A stretch of 64,000 bases of DNA, taken from assembly GCF_016755875.1 (NCBI RefSeq), contig NZ_BNED01000005.1:1922001-1986000 (forward strand), given 5' to 3'. Numbering within the stretch: position 1 is the first letter of the stretch; every line of letters starts with the position of its first letter. Below, piece after piece: positions 43,319 through 51,502 of the stretch. A program made the translations under genes and the position numbers. Below the pieces are notes generated by a model. The model made no database searches. It was not told where the DNA came from and was given only the letters and a program-made list of their open reading frames with translations. The stretch comes from Streptomyces spororaveus (GTDB lineage Bacteria; Actinomycetota; Actinomycetes; Streptomycetales; Streptomycetaceae).

Positions 43319-44484
43319 CTCTGGGTCCCCCCGAGCCATGCGAAGAGCATCCAGCCGAACTCGTACGGCCGGCACTCGCGGTCCACCGCACCGGGGCGGA
43401 AGATCCGGTCGAGCGGTGCGAGCCGGGTGTGCGGTGCCACCCGGGTGGTGAGCCCGCGGGCGGCCCGGACGGCCTTCTTCGGGTCGCCGCGGTAGACCTT
43501 GCGCCAGGTGACGCCGAAGTCCTCGCGGATCATCGGCTCCCGCGGGTTCCCGGTGGGATCGGCGATCTCGGGAACGTCGGTCATCCAGCGCAGCCCGCGG
43601 CGGATCGCCGCTCCGAAGTCCGTGCCGCCGGCCTCGGCCAGGTCGAACAGGGCGGTCGGGGCCATCGCGTGCTGGTGCACGCTGTAGACCGGGTAGCCCT
43701 CGATCACGCCGCCCTCACGGGCGTCGTAGTGCCACCACCACTGTCCGCCGTCGCCCTGCAGCTCGCAGATGCGGGCGGCGCAGGCGTCGGCGGCCGCGAG
43801 GGCCTGCGGGTCGTCGCCGCTCGCGTGCAGCCGGGCCAGTGCCTGCAGCGGATAGGTCTGGTCGGCGAAACAGGCCACGTGGGACCGGTAGCCGGGGACC
43901 AGTCCGGGCGCGGTGGCGTGCGGGAAGAGCGGGCTGTCGCCGACCCTTGCCGTCAGCAGCCGGACGCGGGCCGCCGCGAGCGGCTCCTCCACGTCCAGCA
44001 CGGCGCGCGCGGCCGCGAGCGCCGAGAGCACCCAGGCCGCCTCGACCGTGTACTGCGGCCGCCCGGGTACGTCCAGTGCGGCCACCCGGTCGAGGGCGTC
44101 GGACAGTTTGGGATGGCCGGTCTCCGCGGCGGCCCAGGCGATGAGTGCCGCGTCGCCGAGGTTCACGACCCCGGGCAGCCGCTCCACGAGCAGGCCCGTG
44201 AACTCCTCGGCGGTGCGCCCGCCGAAGAGGGCGCGCTGCCGGTCCTCGGGCAGGAAACGGGCCCCCAGCGCGGTGATCGCCGCGTACCGGGTGCTCGTAC
44301 CGCGCTGTTCCAGGACGGGAGTTCCCTCGGGCGAGACGACCCCCGCCCGGGTGAACACGAAGGTCTCGGCCTCCGGCAGGTACATCTGCGGAAGCCCCGC
44401 CTCGGCCAGCGCGAGCAGCCGCTCGGCGAGCGCGTGCAGCGACCCGTCCTCCTGGGCCAGTGCTCCTAATCGTGTGGTGTTCAT
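43315..44484 (-). CDS. (alpha/alpha)-toroid protein, possible carbohydrate-active enzyme
   Basis: 389 aa, soluble, without signal peptide. Repeated helical hairpins (GDAALIAWAAAETGHPKLSD, YTVEAAWVLSALAAARAVLD, DQTYPLQALARLHASGDDPQ) and the conserved patches GDGGQWWWHYDARE and YPVYSVHQHAMAPTALFDLA indicate a six-barrel toroid as in glycosidases, lyases and terpene cyclases. It is the first gene of the leftward exopolysaccharide operon and is coupled to the WecG/TagA gene. A cytosolic role in sugar processing is possible; no family activity is known to me. Confidence 0.75.
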   Translation of the reverse strand: MNTTRLGALAQEDGSLHALAERLLALAEAGLPQMYLPEAETFVFTRAGVVSPEGTPVLEQRGTSTRYAAITALGARFLPEDRQRALFGGRTAEEFTGLLVERLPGVVNLGDAALIAWAAAETGHPKLSDALDRVAALDVPGRPQYTVEAAWVLSALAAARAVLDVEEPLAAARVRLLTARVGDSPLFPHATAPGLVPGYRSHVACFADQTYPLQALARLHASGDDPQALAAADACAARICELQGDGGQWWWHYDAREGGVIEGYPVYSVHQHAMAPTALFDLAEAGGTDFGAAIRRGLRWMTDVPEIADPTGNPREPMIREDFGVTWRKVYRGDPKKAVRAARGLTTRVAPHTRLAPLDRIFRPGAVDRECRPYEFGWMLFAWLGGTQR

Positions 44485-44915
44485 CGGGTCCCCACCCCGA
44501 TTCCCCTGGTGCTCCCCGCACCCCGTATGTCCGAGCTGTACGGCTCCAACACACCTACCCCCTCTGATCTTCTCCTCGGACCGACCTGGCGGTCGTCACT
44601 CCGTGGAGGGGGACTGCGCATGACGGCGTCCGTGCCGGCGGCGACGTCACGCCGACGGCACGAACCGTCCGAAGGCCGCGTCTGGATCCCCCCAGCGATG
44701 CCTCGGACCGGGACACGCGTGATCGGCAGTGCCGGCAGGCGCGGGTCTGCCCGCGCCGGTCATGGCACTGCCCCGGTGCCTCGTCGTGCACAACCCCCCA
44801 CTGAACATGGCCTGTTGCCTGCCCAGATCCCGTGTGCATGGACACGTTATGCCCGCGGATGTTCGTTGATTGCGGTTTTGAGGAAATGCCGGTTCTCTAA
44901 ATTGCCGACATTCCG
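44485..44915 (-). promoter_or_regulatory. 431-bp intergenic region, leader of the leftward exopolysaccharide operon
   Basis: No gene supported. It lies between the acyltransferase stop (44916) and the toroid gene start (44484), both leftward. The 44850-44925 part is AT-richer (TTTTGAGGAAATGCC, TCTCTAAATT) and could hold a promoter for the operon. The middle carries the two-tier hairpin annotated separately. No JUMPstart or ops-like element was seen. Confidence 0.5.
44725..44772 (-). terminator. Two-tier nested hairpin between acyltransferase gene and operon
   Basis: Outer arms GGCAGTGCC (44725-44733) and GGCACTGCC (44764-44772) enclose inner arms GGCGCGGG (44738-44745) and CCCGCGCC (44750-44757) with a 4-nt loop. 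Both stems are perfect. It can serve as the terminator of the acyltransferase gene or as a structured leader/attenuator for the downstream operon; it folds equally on either strand. Confidence 0.6.
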
Positions 44916-45515
44916 TCAGATTCGCTCGATGAGCGTGTCGTCCTTCTCGTCGTGCAGCGCTCCGCTGCGCGGGCACTCCCAGGTGCCCGGCTCTCCCTCG
45001 CGCTCCACCAGGCGGACTCCGGCCCGGCCCACCCAGCCGATCCTCCGGGCCGGCACACCCGCGACGAGCGCGAAGTCCGGCACGTCCTTGGACACCACGG
45101 CGCCGGCCGCGACGAGCGCCCAGCGTCCGACGCGCACCCCGGCCACACACACCGAACGGGCCCCGAGCGAGGCCCCCTCGGCGACCACGACCCCGGCGGC
45201 CTCCCAGTCGCCGTCTCGCTTGATCCGGCCCTCGGGATCGACCGCACGCGGGTAGAAGTCGTTGGTGAGCACCGCCGCGGGGCCGATGAAGACGCCGTCG
45301 CCGAGAACCGCGGGCTCGTAGACGAGTGCGTAGTTCTGCAGCTTCACGTGGTCGCCGATCCGTACGCCGGGCCCTACGTACGCCCCGCGCCCCACGATGC
45401 ACCCGCGCCCGAGCCGGGCCTCCTCACGGATCTGTGCCAGATCCCAGATCGTGGTTCCCTCACCGAGTTCGGCGCTCTCGTCGACCTGGGAGGAGGGCTG
45501 GATACGGACACTCAC
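44916..45515 (-). CDS. WbpD/WlbB-like UDP-sugar N-acetyltransferase
   Basis: 199 aa from GTG 45515 (AAGGGG 8 nt upstream). The left-handed beta-helix is built from hexapeptide repeats (GEGTTIWDLAQIREEARLGR, GAYVGPGVRIGDHVKLQN, VFIGPAAVLTND). The sequence IWDLAQIREEA and LTNDFYPRA match WlbB/WbpD, which acetylates the 3-amino group of UDP-GlcNAc(3NH2)A. It is outside the ATGA chain at 16-21 kb but completes the predicted Wbp-type pathway with the genes at 16276, 20357, 40139 and 41286. Confidence 0.9.
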   Translation of the reverse strand: MSVRIQPSSQVDESAELGEGTTIWDLAQIREEARLGRGCIVGRGAYVGPGVRIGDHVKLQNYALVYEPAVLGDGVFIGPAAVLTNDFYPRAVDPEGRIKRDGDWEAAGVVVAEGASLGARSVCVAGVRVGRWALVAAGAVVSKDVPDFALVAGVPARRIGWVGRAGVRLVEREGEPGTWECPRSGALHDEKDDTLIERI

Positions 45516-45848
45516 GTCGCGGTCCCCTTACGGCTGCGAGGCATGCGGAGGTACGGATGCACGAGGTACGGATGTACGGAGTGCATGTGTACGAGGCGAG
45601 CATATGCGCCGACGGCTCGCCCCACCCGCAGATCAACCGACTGTTCACGCAACGCACTTGGTGCCGGTCCGCGACGGTGCGAGCGGCGTTCGGGAGCGGA
45701 CGCCCGCACCCCGGTCACGGTCCGGCCGTTCCCGCTCACCGTTCGGTGCATTGGCGGGCGGAAAGAGGTGAAACCCGATCGGCGGTGCGGCGTTAGTGGG
45801 GTGGGCCGCCGTTTCGTCCGCGGCGCAGACGAGAGTACGAGGAGCACG
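45516..45848. promoter_or_regulatory. 333-bp divergent promoter region
   Basis: It separates the acyltransferase (leftward) from the ion channel (rightward). It holds the 15-bp direct repeats at 45548-45577 and a 7-bp inverted pair GGCGAGC (45595-45601) / GCTCGCC (about 45615-45621) around ATATGC. No gene is supported. Confidence 0.5.
45548..45577. repeat. Two 15-bp tandem direct repeats upstream of the acyltransferase gene
   Basis: GAGGTACGGATGCAC (45548-45562) is followed directly by GAGGTACGGATGTAC (45563-45577), 14 of 15 identical, with a diverged third part (GGAGTGCATGTGTAC) after it. The copies start 32 nt upstream of the acyltransferase GTG. The phasing of 1.5 turns is compatible with a regulator site; it could also be slippage. 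Confidence 0.6.
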
Positions 45849-46745
45849 ATGACAGACCCGAGGCCGGCCGGACGTGGTCGGATGAAACTGGCAGCCCGAT
45901 GCCGGGTGGCCACGGAGGCGCCCGCCTTCGGGATGGTCGTCTTCTGCGCGATCCTCTTCAACGCCGCGTTGATGGGGGTGGAGACGTACAGCGGGCTCGC
46001 CGGGGAGTACCGGCTCGCGCTGCAGGGCGCGGAGAACTGCTGTCTGGCCCTGTTCACCCTGGAGATGCTGCTGCGCGTGGGCGCCTGCGCCGACCGGCCG
46101 AAAGCATTCTTCCGCGACCCGTGGAACCTCTTCGACCTCGCGGTCGTGGCCTCCGCCTTCGTCCCCCTCGTCCGCGAGAACACCACCCTGCTGCGGCTGC
46201 TGCGGCTGGCCCGGGTCCTGCGCACCGCCCGCTTCCTGCCGCACCTGCGCATCCTGCTGATCGCCGTCGGCCGCAGCCTGCCGGGCACCGCCAGCTTCCT
46301 GTTCGTCGGCGCACTGGTGCTGTACGTGTACGCCATGGTCGGCTGGGTCTGCTTCGCGCGGTCGGACCCCGGGCACTACGGGTCGGTGGGCCGCGCGATG
46401 CTCACGCTGTTCCTGCTGACCACGCTGGACGGCCTGACCGACGCCGTCCGCGCGGGACTGCAGATCTCCCGGCTCAGCATCGTCTACTACGCCTCCTACG
46501 CGCTGCTCGCCTCCTTCGTACTGGTGAACGTACTGATCGGCGTCGTCCTCAACTCCCTCGACGAGGCCCGCGAGATCGAGGAGGAGGCGAACCGCGCCCC
46601 GGTGCCGGGCGCGGAGCCCGACGTGCGCGCGCGGATCGCCACGGCCCGCCGGGCCCTCGACGAGATCGAGGCGAGCCTGCCGGTGGCGGCCGAGCGGCCG
46701 GATCGTCCGGAGCGGCGGCTGGAGGCCTCGCACAGCGGGCCCTGA
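45849..46745 (+). CDS. Voltage-gated ion channel (bacterial Nav/Cav-like, six helices)
   Basis: 298 aa; GAGGAGCACG before ATG 45849. S1-S6 of the single-domain bacterial channels: S4 is LLRLLRLARVLRTARFLP with five arginines at every third residue. The pore loop is LTTLDGLTDAV, where canonical NaChBac has TLESWAS; the ring acid is D rather than E and the following W is L. S6 (VLVNVLIGVVLNSLDEA) runs into an acidic coiled-coil tail (about 235-285) for tetramer assembly. Ion selectivity is not predictable from these changes. Confidence 0.88.
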   Translation: MTDPRPAGRGRMKLAARCRVATEAPAFGMVVFCAILFNAALMGVETYSGLAGEYRLALQGAENCCLALFTLEMLLRVGACADRPKAFFRDPWNLFDLAVVASAFVPLVRENTTLLRLLRLARVLRTARFLPHLRILLIAVGRSLPGTASFLFVGALVLYVYAMVGWVCFARSDPGHYGSVGRAMLTLFLLTTLDGLTDAVRAGLQISRLSIVYYASYALLASFVLVNVLIGVVLNSLDEAREIEEEANRAPVPGAEPDVRARIATARRALDEIEASLPVAAERPDRPERRLEASHSGP

Positions 46746-46768
46746 GCACCCGGCCGCCGCGTCGCCGG

Positions 46769-49700
46769 CTACGCCTCGGCGTCGAGCAGCCGGATGTCCC
46801 ACGTACCGTCCGAGCGGCGGACGGAGGACCAGCGGTCCGGGGGCTCCACGGAGGGGAACTGGCCGACGAGCGAGTCCGCCTCGAAGAGCACGCCGTCGAA
46901 GCGGACCCGGCCCCGGAAGCTCGCCCCCGCGAAGTCCACCGGTGCTTCGAAGACGGCCCGGTTGGACAGGAGCCCGCCCTCCCACGCGGCGGACGCGAAG
47001 GAGACGGCGCCGGCGAAGCCCGCCTCGTTCAGCATGGCCAGGCCGCCGAAGACGGTGCGGGAGAAGTCCGCCGTCCCGGCCACCCGTACCCCGACCAGGT
47101 CCGCGGACGCCTCCAGCACGGCCCGGGCGAAGGAGACCTCGCCCAGGAAGGCGGCGTTCTTGAACCCCGCCGAACCGTGGAAGAGGGTCCGGCGGAAGGC
47201 GGCCGTGCGGTGGAAGCGGCACCGGTCGAAGTCACCGACGTGTTCGAAGACCGCGCCGTCGAAGCGGACCGGCCCGGCGAAGGTGGCTCCGGCGAAATCG
47301 GCCCGGCCCCCGAAGGCCGCCCGGACGAAGGACGCGCGGTCCGAGAACTCGACGTCCGACCGGTTCCAGCCGTCCGCGAACCGTGCCCGGTCGAAGGCGG
47401 CCGGCCCCAGCCTGACGGGCCCCGGGACGCCCGCCTGCAGCGCCATGAGGAGGCGCGGCAGCAGTCCGTGGTCGAAGGTGGTGCCCCGGAGGTCCACCGG
47501 GGCCCCCGGCGACAGTGTCCCGAGGTAGGTTTCCTGGCCCTCGACGTCCAGGTGTGCGAGGCACCGCCCGTGGCCCGGCAGCCGGATGCCGACGCAGACC
47601 CGCGGGTCGCCCGGTGAGACCTCCAGTCCGCACGGCGGCCAGTCGACGCCCTCGTCCAGGAGCCCGCCCGCCTCGGTCAGCACCTGCCCGAGCACCCCGG
47701 CGGGCGCATGGTCGTCGGAGCACAGCCAGCCCTCGTCGCCGCCGCCCACCCGGTGCAGCGCGAGCCGGGCGGGCGACCCGAGCACGTCGCCCAGTTCCTC
47801 GTGCAGGCGGTGGGAGACGGCGAGGACGAGCGCCCCGGGGCGCACCGGCCGTCCCAGCCGGTCCGCGATCGCGGGGTGCCGCACGAGCCGGACGCTCTCG
47901 TCCGCGCCGCCGCCCACGGCCACGCCGAGCGAGGGATGCGCGCCGTCCATGCGCCGGAATCCGTACCGGGTCATGACCCCGGGCAGTTCGCGCAGGAGCC
48001 GGCCCGCCTTGGCGTGGGCGCCCGGCGCGGCGAGCGCCACGAGCAGCGGAGCATCCCCCTCACCGCCGGTCAGCCGCCCCGTGACGCCCGTGTTCGTCAT
48101 GAGCTCGGCCAGCATGGCGTGCGTCTCGGCCTTCGCGGAGCTCCCGGTCGGGTGCACGCCGTCGGCGCCGGGCAGCACCGCGAGGCACACCACGGTCTCC
48201 GCGTCCCGCACCCGTCCGGAACCCTCCAGCACCGCACGGAAGCCCGGTTGTTCCAGCAGGGCGTCGGCCAGCAGGAACACCATGCGGTCGGGCCAGACCG
48301 TGTGGACGACGCCGGCCAGCGCGCCGTCCGCGGAGACGGGTCCGCCCCGGAAGTGCGTCCAGCCCTCCGGCTCGGCGGAGAGCCGGACGAGTTCGCCGTT
48401 GCGTGCGCCGTCGTGCGGGGCCGTCTCACCCGTGAGCGCGAGGGGTTCCCCCTGGTCGGTGCGGCCGTCGATCCGCAGCCGGTCCGGGCGGACGCGGTCC
48501 CCCGCCGTCAGCCAGGGCAGCGGCTCCGCGCAGAGCGCCGGGTCCACCAGGTCCTCGTCGGCCTGGAGCAGCAGCATCCGGGGGGCCGCGTCGTCCCACC
48601 ACACCGCCCGGCAGGGGATCTCCCGGTCGCCGGGGCGCACCCAGGCCACCGCGCCCGCCGGGGGCACCGCGTCCCCCACCGTGAGGACCAGCCTCGGCGT
48701 CAGCAGGGTGCCGACCTCCTGCGGCTCCGGCATCGCGTCGTGGCGGACCCGCACGACCCGGTCGGCCAGGCCCGCATCCCGCGGTGGCCGGGCCGCGAAC
48801 GGGAGGGCCCCCTCGGCCACCCGGCGCACGCCCTCCCGGCCCGTGGTGACCCGGGTCGCGGAGAAGTCCGGGCCGGTGCGCCGGTTGCGGGACACGAACT
48901 CCCAGACGCGGCGCCGGACCAGCTCCCGTACGGCGGCCACGTCCCCGCGCAGTTGCGAGCCGAGCAGCACCTCCCGTACGCCCGGCAGGAACTCGAACTC
49001 CACCTCTCCCGCGTCCTGTTCGTCCTCCCAGGCCTCGAAGAGCCCGCCGAGGGCGACCTCGGCGAGGTGGCCGTGCTCCGAGTCGCGCAGCAGGGAGCGC
49101 CGGACCAGGGTCATCACGGGCAGGGTGAGCGGTACGGCGGCCAGGTGCGCGGCGAGCCGCTGGGCGGTCGGCGAGGCGTTCGCGCGGAACTCCTCCACCA
49201 CCTCCAGGGCGCTGCGGCCGCCGGGGACGGGATCGTCCGGGACGCTCGCGGCGGCGGGCTCGGAGTCCAGGCGCAGGCAGGCGAGGCGCCGCCACCGGCC
49301 GTCCCCGGAGACCACCCGCACCAGCCGGGCCAGGCTGCCGGAGGCGACGCCGACCACCGGGACGACGGCCGGGGCGGCGGCGCGGCGGCGTCCGGCGCGG
49401 GCGCGGCGGGCGGCCGGGACGCGCTGCCAGGAGCGGGTGGCGGCGGCCGGCCGGTCGGCGCGGACGGCGAAGGGGGCGGGCCGGACGGCGCCGCGCGTCC
49501 AGAGCCGTTCGGGCAGGACGTTCAGTACGGCCACGGCGTTGTGCGCGCACCAGTGGCGGAGCATGCCCTGCACGGGTGCCTCGCGCCAGCCGCCCGCCAC
49601 GGTGTCGGAGAGTACGAGGATCAGCCGGCGGCCCGCGGGGTCGGCCAGTTCCAGGGGGTTGCGGGGCGGGCCGCCGTGGCCGCGGGTGACCATCGCGGTG

Positions 49701-50353
49701 GCGCCGGGGCCGGTGCCGGTCAGCTGCCAGGTGCGTACGTCGCGGAAGACCCCGCTGCGGGTCAGGACGCGGCGGAGCTCGTCCACGTGGTCCGACCAGA
49801 GCAGCATGGAACGGTGGGTGTCGACGACCAGGGCCAGGTCCAGCCAGCGGCTCTCGGCGGGGCGCAGGACCGGGGTCGTCACCATCCGCTCGATGCTGCG
49901 TTCCACGGTGAGCTGCTCGTCCAGTTCCTCCCCCGGGCCGCCGATGGAGCGTCTGCCGACGGGTCGCAGGGAGCGCATCAGGGCGAGCGGGTCGTCGAGG
50001 GAGGCGGCCCGCGGCAGCCGCAGGGGGGAGCCCCGGCGTTCGGCGCCGCCGTCGTCGTCCGGCTTTCCGGTGGGATCGCGCCGGGCGGCCGGGAAGAGCT
50101 GGACGGACGGTTCGCCGCCGTCCGGGGCGCCCGCCCCGGGCGCGGGGCCGGGCTCGGGCGACGGGGTGCCGGGCAGGGGCGGCGGCCCGTCCGGCGGGTC
50201 GGCGCCCGGGGGTGCGGGCGGGCGGGCCTCCCGGCCCGGGTCGACCCGGGCCGCCAGCCACAGGATGTCGGCGATCTCCTCCGGCCCGATACCGGTGTTC
50301 GGGACGCTGCCGTCGGCGCCGTCGGCGAGGGCCGCGAGCAGCTGCTCGATCAC
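46769..50353 (-). CDS. SAV_2336-like multidomain protein: vWA-like, pseudo-trypsin, pentapeptide repeats
   Basis: 1,194 aa from GTG 50353 (GTGA overlap with the AAA+ gene). Residues about 168-290 form a vWA-like domain (WLDLALVVDTHRSMLLWSDH) of the SAV_2336 N-terminal type. Residues about 530-700 look like a dead trypsin fold: GTLLTPRLVLTVGDAV has lost the AAHC histidine, and HFRGGPV has R where the serine should be. About 715-870 may be a degenerate nucleotidyl-cyclase-like domain. Residues about 983-1158 are F-type pentapeptide repeats (ADFAGATFAGPVRFDGAVF). It is the last gene of the 54852-46769 operon and probably the sensor or regulator of the AAA+/caspase partners. Confidence 0.8.
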   Translation of the reverse strand: MIEQLLAALADGADGSVPNTGIGPEEIADILWLAARVDPGREARPPAPPGADPPDGPPPLPGTPSPEPGPAPGAGAPDGGEPSVQLFPAARRDPTGKPDDDGGAERRGSPLRLPRAASLDDPLALMRSLRPVGRRSIGGPGEELDEQLTVERSIERMVTTPVLRPAESRWLDLALVVDTHRSMLLWSDHVDELRRVLTRSGVFRDVRTWQLTGTGPGATAMVTRGHGGPPRNPLELADPAGRRLILVLSDTVAGGWREAPVQGMLRHWCAHNAVAVLNVLPERLWTRGAVRPAPFAVRADRPAAATRSWQRVPAARRARAGRRRAAAPAVVPVVGVASGSLARLVRVVSGDGRWRRLACLRLDSEPAAASVPDDPVPGGRSALEVVEEFRANASPTAQRLAAHLAAVPLTLPVMTLVRRSLLRDSEHGHLAEVALGGLFEAWEDEQDAGEVEFEFLPGVREVLLGSQLRGDVAAVRELVRRRVWEFVSRNRRTGPDFSATRVTTGREGVRRVAEGALPFAARPPRDAGLADRVVRVRHDAMPEPQEVGTLLTPRLVLTVGDAVPPAGAVAWVRPGDREIPCRAVWWDDAAPRMLLLQADEDLVDPALCAEPLPWLTAGDRVRPDRLRIDGRTDQGEPLALTGETAPHDGARNGELVRLSAEPEGWTHFRGGPVSADGALAGVVHTVWPDRMVFLLADALLEQPGFRAVLEGSGRVRDAETVVCLAVLPGADGVHPTGSSAKAETHAMLAELMTNTGVTGRLTGGEGDAPLLVALAAPGAHAKAGRLLRELPGVMTRYGFRRMDGAHPSLGVAVGGGADESVRLVRHPAIADRLGRPVRPGALVLAVSHRLHEELGDVLGSPARLALHRVGGGDEGWLCSDDHAPAGVLGQVLTEAGGLLDEGVDWPPCGLEVSPGDPRVCVGIRLPGHGRCLAHLDVEGQETYLGTLSPGAPVDLRGTTFDHGLLPRLLMALQAGVPGPVRLGPAAFDRARFADGWNRSDVEFSDRASFVRAAFGGRADFAGATFAGPVRFDGAVFEHVGDFDRCRFHRTAAFRRTLFHGSAGFKNAAFLGEVSFARAVLEASADLVGVRVAGTADFSRTVFGGLAMLNEAGFAGAVSFASAAWEGGLLSNRAVFEAPVDFAGASFRGRVRFDGVLFEADSLVGQFPSVEPPDRWSSVRRSDGTWDIRLLDAEA

Positions 50354-51456
50354 GCCGTGGGCCCGGTCAGGTGCTGCATGACGGTGGCGAGGAAGCGTTC
50401 GCGGTCGGCGGGCGCGGACCAGGCCCCGGCGAGGCGGAGCTGGATGGCGTTGAGGAGCTGGTCGGTGGCCAGGTCGCCGTCCTCGCCGCGGTCGAGGAAG
50501 GCCTGGACGAGGTCCTGGTACTCCTCGCCGGATTCGATGTCGACGCCGAGCCGGCGGCGCACGATGCGGGCGAGCTTGTCCGGTCCGGGCGGCTCCAGGT
50601 GGAGGCGGACGCAGCGGCGCAGGAAGGCGGGCGGGAAGTCGCGTTCGCCGTTGCTGGTGAGGACGACGATGGGGAAGTAGCGGCACTGGACGCGGCCCTG
50701 CGTGATCCGTACGACCGCGTCGGGGTCGTCGTCGGTGCCGATGGCGACGGTCGGGTCCTCCTGGGCGAGGCGGGCGAGTTCGGGGATGAGGAAGCCGCCG
50801 TCCTCGAAGACGGTGAGGAGGTCGCCGGGGAGGTCGATGTCGCTCTTGTCGATCTCGTCGACGAGCAGCACGCGGGGGCGGTCCTGCGGGAGCAGGGCGG
50901 TACCGAGGGGGCCGAGGCGCAGGTACCGGGAGATCGAGGGCGCGGCGGGGCCGGCTGCGGCGGCGGGCCCGGGGGCACCGTCCGGTGCGGGCGGGGCCGC
51001 GGGCACGGGCAGGGCCGTGGCGGGGCGGGCGCCCGGGGTGCGCAGCTGTTCCAGCCCGGCCTCCTGGAGGCGGCCGATGGCGTCGTAGAGGTACAGCCCG
51101 TCCCGCAGTACGGTCCGGCTGGTGATCGGCCAGTGCAGTACGGGGCCCAGGTTCAGGTCGGAGGCGATGCTGTAGGCGAGCGTGGACTTGCCGACGCCCG
51201 GTTTCCCGGTGACGAGCAGCGGCCTGCGCAGGTGCAGGGCCGTGTTGACGACGTCCTTCTCCGGTTCGTCCGGTACGTAGCCCTCGCCGCGCCGCCAGGT
51301 CCGCTCCCAGGCCGCTCCCGCGCACCCGGGCGGCGCGTATCCGGGGTCGGGGGCGCCGGTGAAGTCCCGCCAGGGTGGCGGGAATCCGGCCTCCAGGCGG
51401 GCACGCCGGTCCGCGCCCTCACCGGTCCCGTGGTACAGCCACCAGTCCTTCACCAC
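50350..51456 (-). CDS. MoxR-like AAA+ ATPase of the caspase/vWA conflict operon
   Basis: 368 aa from the GTG at 51456, chosen because GGAGG ends 8 nt upstream; an ATG at 51471 is the longer alternative. Walker A is GKPGVGKS, Walker B is VLLVDEIDK, sensor 1 is VLTSNGERDFP, and the arginine finger is FLRRC. An N-terminal WWLYHGTG segment and a disordered P/A-rich insertion (about residues 145-175) are distinctive. It is coupled downstream to the 1,194-aa vWA protein by GTGA. It probably remodels or gates the caspase and vWA partners. Confidence 0.87.
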   Translation of the reverse strand: MVKDWWLYHGTGEGADRRARLEAGFPPPWRDFTGAPDPGYAPPGCAGAAWERTWRRGEGYVPDEPEKDVVNTALHLRRPLLVTGKPGVGKSTLAYSIASDLNLGPVLHWPITSRTVLRDGLYLYDAIGRLQEAGLEQLRTPGARPATALPVPAAPPAPDGAPGPAAAAGPAAPSISRYLRLGPLGTALLPQDRPRVLLVDEIDKSDIDLPGDLLTVFEDGGFLIPELARLAQEDPTVAIGTDDDPDAVVRITQGRVQCRYFPIVVLTSNGERDFPPAFLRRCVRLHLEPPGPDKLARIVRRRLGVDIESGEEYQDLVQAFLDRGEDGDLATDQLLNAIQLRLAGAWSAPADRERFLATVMQHLTGPTA

Positions 51457-51502
51457 TGCCTCTGCCTCCATCTTCGGTTCCGCCGTCTGTCGGTGGTCGG
51501 GG

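Noticed and set aside
46769..51325. One giant 1,518-residue protein including the AAA+ region
   Set aside because: The part upstream of 50353 is out of frame with the well-supported AAA+ ATPase; the real start is the GTG at 50353, overlapping the ATPase stop.
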